Both the position numbers and the translations under genes were made by a program. A stretch of DNA of 64,000 nucleotides from Alviniconcha marisindica (Eukaryota; Mollusca; Gastropoda; Provannidae), in contig JABMCL010002002.1 of the NCBI GenBank assembly GCA_018857735.1, positions 472,501 to 536,500 of the forward strand. The letters are read 5' to 3'. The notes beneath the pieces are model-generated. The model had not been told where the DNA came from and searched no databases. It worked only from the letters and a program-made list of their open reading frames with translations. Shown one piece after another: positions 61,139 to 64,000 of the stretch (position 1 is its first letter; the number at the start of each line of letters is the position of its first letter).

Positions 61139-63484
61139 GCATTCACACACATGAACAGTCACCGACAATACACAACTTACTTTACAGCGAATTTAAACAG
61201 ATAACAAACACAGACTTGAGGCAGGAAAGATAGTAGATTGCAGAAAACATGGCAGGTATATTACCTATGGAAAAAAATGCCCTGAGGTTAGATTTGCATG
61301 AGGTATAGAGCACAGACCGCACCACTATGATACCGCCATCCTGCAACATTCCAGAGGTTGACAGGCTGGCAAAGGGGGATGCGGAGGAGGGGTAATGGGA
61401 GGTGAGTAATGGAGGGGGGGGGGGGGGGGGGGGGGGAGGAGAGAAGGAGGAGGAAACTGCAACAGGAAGAGCAACAAGTTGGCTGTGAGAAAGCAATAAC
61501 AATGTAGAAAAAAGACAGGAAAAGATGGCAACAACAACACCCAGGCTTCAACAGCAGGGGCAGCTACTACAAACTCTCCAGGGAGGACCAAGTGATCATG
61601 GTGTGACTGCATGAGCACGGGACATTCAAGACACACACACCTCATGTTCACCAAAATCTGCATTGACAGAAACCCTTATGCATGTCACTGTAATACTATA
61701 CATCGCCTATGATGATGTGAATCCAAACATTCTTCAGGAACAGTTTTCTACTGTTCATGAACAGTTTTCCAAACCACACACTTTGGCATGCAACTATGCA
61801 AACTGATGAGCACAGGGCACACAGCCACTTCCAAACTCTTCAGTCATGGGCTTGCCTTCTTGGGGGGTTCTCGGATGTCAACGCAGTTCTTCAGAATGTA
61901 GCGCAAGGAAGCGCCCTCTTCAGGGATGTGCGGTGGAACTGCTGCACGCCTCTTCTTTGTGTCTGACATGATGCCCAGCTGCATGGGCAGGTCAGCCACA
62001 GAGATCAGTCCAAGTCTGAGAAAATGCAGCAAAGATCAAAATTTAAGTACAGTGGGACCCCTCTTTAAAGACTACACTCGGCAACAAATCCAGCAAAAGT
62101 GGCATAACGCAAGCGAAACAAGAGGCACAAAAGACTGCGGGTAATCTGAATTCAGATCTTTTTGAAATCTCCAGCAACTGCAATCTTTTGTTCCTCTTGT
62201 TTTTCTTGCCCTCATCATTAATCTCCTCAAATTTAGATTTTTTTAAACTTTTTTTTGTTGTCTTACAAAAGGGTAGTACTTGGTGATGGGTGCACGTACA
62301 TGACACTATCAAAGGGGACTGTTTTAGAAAAATGGTCTTAAAAGGGTAAGTCCTTGGTCACAGGTTCATTTACAAGGAAATAAATATATATATAGGTAAA
62401 CGTTTCAAGAAAAATAGTGTTAAATGCAGGGTAGACTTTCTTTAAATGTATTGAATTTTAAAAAAACAATTAAATCTTTTTAGATTAAACCCATACACAA
62501 CAATGAAAAAAGAGCAGATCCGAACCCTTACTCAAGGATCAGACAGAACATTTTCCACACAAATAATAATTCAAATTCACAAAATGCTGCAGTATGTGTA
62601 TCAGCTTCACCTATTAACCCCATCATCAACTCCTTCACCATCACCATATCCATGATTCACCACCAATTACCATCACGCACAAGCTCACCTGGTGATCAGC
62701 TGACTGACCTCCCTGTCATGGTTAGCACAGATGATAGAGATGGAATCCCCAGGCTGGTATTTCATCCCGCTCTTCTGAAACATGCCAACAGCTTCTTGAG
62801 TAACATGAATCCTCATCAGGTCAATTGGAAGACCTTGCAAAGAGGTGAACATCAGGAGGCAGCATGGCCAAGAGTGGGGTGGGGGTGGGTTAATACTTAT
62901 TAATCCCTTGCAGAGTAATTCAGGTTGCCTTACCTGGGAAGGCTACTGGGGCCACAAGAGCAGCGACTACCCATTCCTACCACTGTACCAGTGTGTGTAG
63001 CATTTCCATGTGCCCTACTAATGGTATGGCTGCCAGTGTTTGTGATTTTTAGCATATGCAAAGATATTGATGCATACAACTGCACACACACACGCACGTA
63101 TGCGCACGCACACACACACACTCATAAATATCTCTCCTCTCTCTCTCATATAAATGATGCCCTGTAATTTTATTTTTACTCATCATTAGCTCAGCAAGGA
63201 CTAGTGGTTAGGTTTAGACCAAACCTAAACTACAATCCTTGTAAAATAAAGTTTTCAAGTTTGTGCTCTCTCTCTCAACAATGACTTTCTCTCACAATTC
63301 CAAAGCGTTGTAATGAAGACTTCCATACCTCAATGTTAAATCTCAGCAGCAAGGTTTTCTTCAGGGCATCTTCAGTTGTCATTTGTTGTGCAGTCACAAC
63401 CTTGGCCCTGACAATGTCAGAGGCAGCAGATGGAGGCTTGCAGTTGTTTTGCCATGGCAGCAGTGTCAGCTTTTCTGGTAGACC
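55799..63484 (-). CDS. MTRR: Methionine synthase reductase, C-terminal nine exons (5' end outside window)
   Basis: Exons in transcript order: 63329-63484, 62689-62774, 61856-62015, 60787-60967, 60135-60177, 59522-59732, 58505-58719, 57194-57435 and 55799-55878 (TGA 55799-55801). They total 1374 bp, or 457 aa, with every phase matching. MTRR is a diflavin NADPH reductase that reactivates oxidised cob(II)alamin on methionine synthase. Seen here: YQPGDSISIICANHDREVSQL at the connecting/FAD region, EKRRLQELCSKEGAEDYAAF, the FAD motif RPYSACS, the NADPH-site loop GPGTGVAPYIGFLQER, LLFGCRHKERDFLFR, YVQDNIRAH, FVCGDAKNMAKDV and the C terminus HRHYLEDVWT with the aromatic residue near the end typical of this reductase class. 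The pattern fits MTRR better than cytochrome P450 reductase. The N-terminal FMN domain is beyond the right edge. Exon 60135-60177 is only 43 bp, and intron 60968-61855 uses a GC donor. Confidence 0.95.
56030..56450. repeat. 31-bp minisatellite with a longer variant
   Basis: About seven copies of ttaaggcagaaccatctagt plus gtacctctctc, then larger blocks with gagtggttcaaacat and ctaactgtaaactgtacttc. In the last MTRR intron. Confidence 0.85.
56680..57077 (+). mobile_element. SINE, copy 2 (head truncated)
   Basis: It shares with the copy at 27281-27602 the ordered blocks ttccacc, gatcctggtcatt, aaaagtgcaggtgg, tatgtggctttg, ggtgcatggttgta and gtacacagaa. It ends in a (taa)n run near 57057-57075. 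The tRNA-like head is missing. An internal direct repeat of about 30 bp (tcaaaaaagtg...ggatagt) lies near 56930-56990. It is in an MTRR intron. Confidence 0.55.
57480..58340. repeat. Degenerate 35-70 bp repeat in an MTRR intron
   Basis: Many copies built from gctacagagcctggctactc, aggctaacactgatttct and acagagctgg, more degenerate to the right. The exon fragment at 57949-58058 is embedded in it. Confidence 0.8.
57949..58058 (-). pseudogene. Partial duplicate of MTRR exon 58505-58719 with its 3' splice site
   Basis: About 110 bp match 58661-58770 almost exactly (ggcacagacaagtcactggg through ggttgcaaagataattcaaa), with single-base changes such as aaaagcgc for aaaagtgc. The copy includes the exon's first 50-60 bp and the acceptor, in the same orientation, but has no donor end. 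Confidence 0.9.
61044..61135. repeat. (CA)n microsatellite, about 46 units
   Basis: The longest pure dinucleotide run in the window, in MTRR intron 60968-61855, about 75 bp upstream (gene orientation) of exon 60787-60967. Confidence 0.97.
61414..61436. repeat. Poly(G) tract, 23 bp
   Basis: Uninterrupted G run in the same MTRR intron as the CA repeat. Confidence 0.95.
61850..61855 (-). promoter_or_regulatory. MTRR: GC-type 5' splice site in MTRR
   Basis: Exon 61856-62015 ends ...CCCAAGAAG and is followed on the minus strand by gcaagc. Joining here to 60787-60967 gives PPKKALLRLLVDH, in line with the family, and no GT in frame nearby does so. GC donors with an AAG context are a known minor splice class. 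Confidence 0.85.
62016..62688. other. MTRR intron, no recognised feature
   Basis: AT-rich intron sequence between exons 61856-62015 and 62689-62774. Confidence 0.5.
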
Positions 63485-63905
63485 CTGCATCAGTCAGAAA
63501 GCTGACATTCAAAGTTTGGCACTCATAGACACTGTCTACCCTAAACCAATCAGAAAGACATTCAGTTTCTAACAGACCCTAAAACAACTGGAAAGCTGAG
63601 AGTCAATTTCCAGTAGACCCTAAATCAAACAAAAAGTTGACATTTAATTTCTGGTAGAGCCTGCATCAGTCAGAAAGCTGACGTTCAAAGTTTGGTACTG
63701 GGAGACCCTAAACCAATCAAAAAGATGTTCAATTTCTGGTAGACCCTAAACCAATCAGAAAGCTGACAATTAAGTGACATTCAATTCCTGGTAGACCCTA
63801 AATCAAACAGAAAGTTGACATGCAATTTGTGGTAGACCCTATACCAACCAGAAAGCTGATGTTCCATTTTTGGTACACCCTATACCAATCAAAAAAATGC
63901 CTTCC
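63485..63905. repeat. About 45-50 bp minisatellite abutting an MTRR exon and copying its 3' splice site
   Basis: The exon 63329-63484 edge and acceptor (ttctggtagacc, then ctgcatcagtcagaaagctg) recur as ttctggtagaccctaaacca plus atcagaaagctgacatt about eight times to the right. One copy (about 63647-63683) keeps the gcctgcatcagtcagaaagc form. Confidence 0.85.
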
Positions 63906-64000
63906 TGTTCTAAGACCATGACAGTTAAATACCAGGGTGATCTGATAAACCAGGAAGACACAGATGAAAAGAGCAGAATTCCTAGGAATGACAGAAGCAA

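Overview
This is a nuclear, intron-rich eukaryotic window. Intron lengths, the many microsatellites and minisatellites, a tRNA-derived SINE and THAP/TTAA DNA transposons suggest an invertebrate. I lean towards a mollusc, probably a marine gastropod, but I could not run a species-level comparison. There is no bacterial gene organisation, and most long reading frames are shadows of tandem repeats.

Four protein-coding genes can be rebuilt from exons whose splice phases agree. (1) Left end, plus strand: the last four exons (1636-5022) of a gene I read as glutamate-rich protein 2-like (ERICH2). (2) Minus strand, 42371 down to 8753: a complete cytoplasmic dynein 1 intermediate chain gene (DYNC1I), with 14 core exons and four small candidate cassette exons, all in phase 1. 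(3) Plus strand, 42695-48910: a complete four-exon PEX11 peroxisomal membrane protein gene, head-to-head with DYNC1I across 323 bp, which suggests a shared promoter. (4) Minus strand, 63484 down to 55799: the nine C-terminal exons of methionine synthase reductase (MTRR), running off the right edge. One MTRR intron appears to use a GC donor.

The rest is introns and intergenic DNA full of repeats: at least a dozen minisatellites (units about 28-155 bp), a 2.2-kb satellite block (19190-21430), long CA, GT and AT microsatellites, and more than a dozen poly(G)/poly(C) tracts of 13-30 bp. Mobile elements include a THAP-coding element flanked by TTAA (Kolobok-like), an abutting TTAA-flanked MITE, a Harbinger-like MITE with TTA duplications, a fold-back element in PEX11 intron 1, two copies of one SINE, and a MITE family carrying poly(G/C) tracts.

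The most notable signal is that several minisatellites and duplications begin at exon-intron junctions and copy a splice site, sometimes with exon sequence, into the intron. It is seen in ERICH2, at four DYNC1I exons and at two MTRR exons. The second notable signal is the run of small symmetric cassette exons in DYNC1I, just after the LC8-binding motif.
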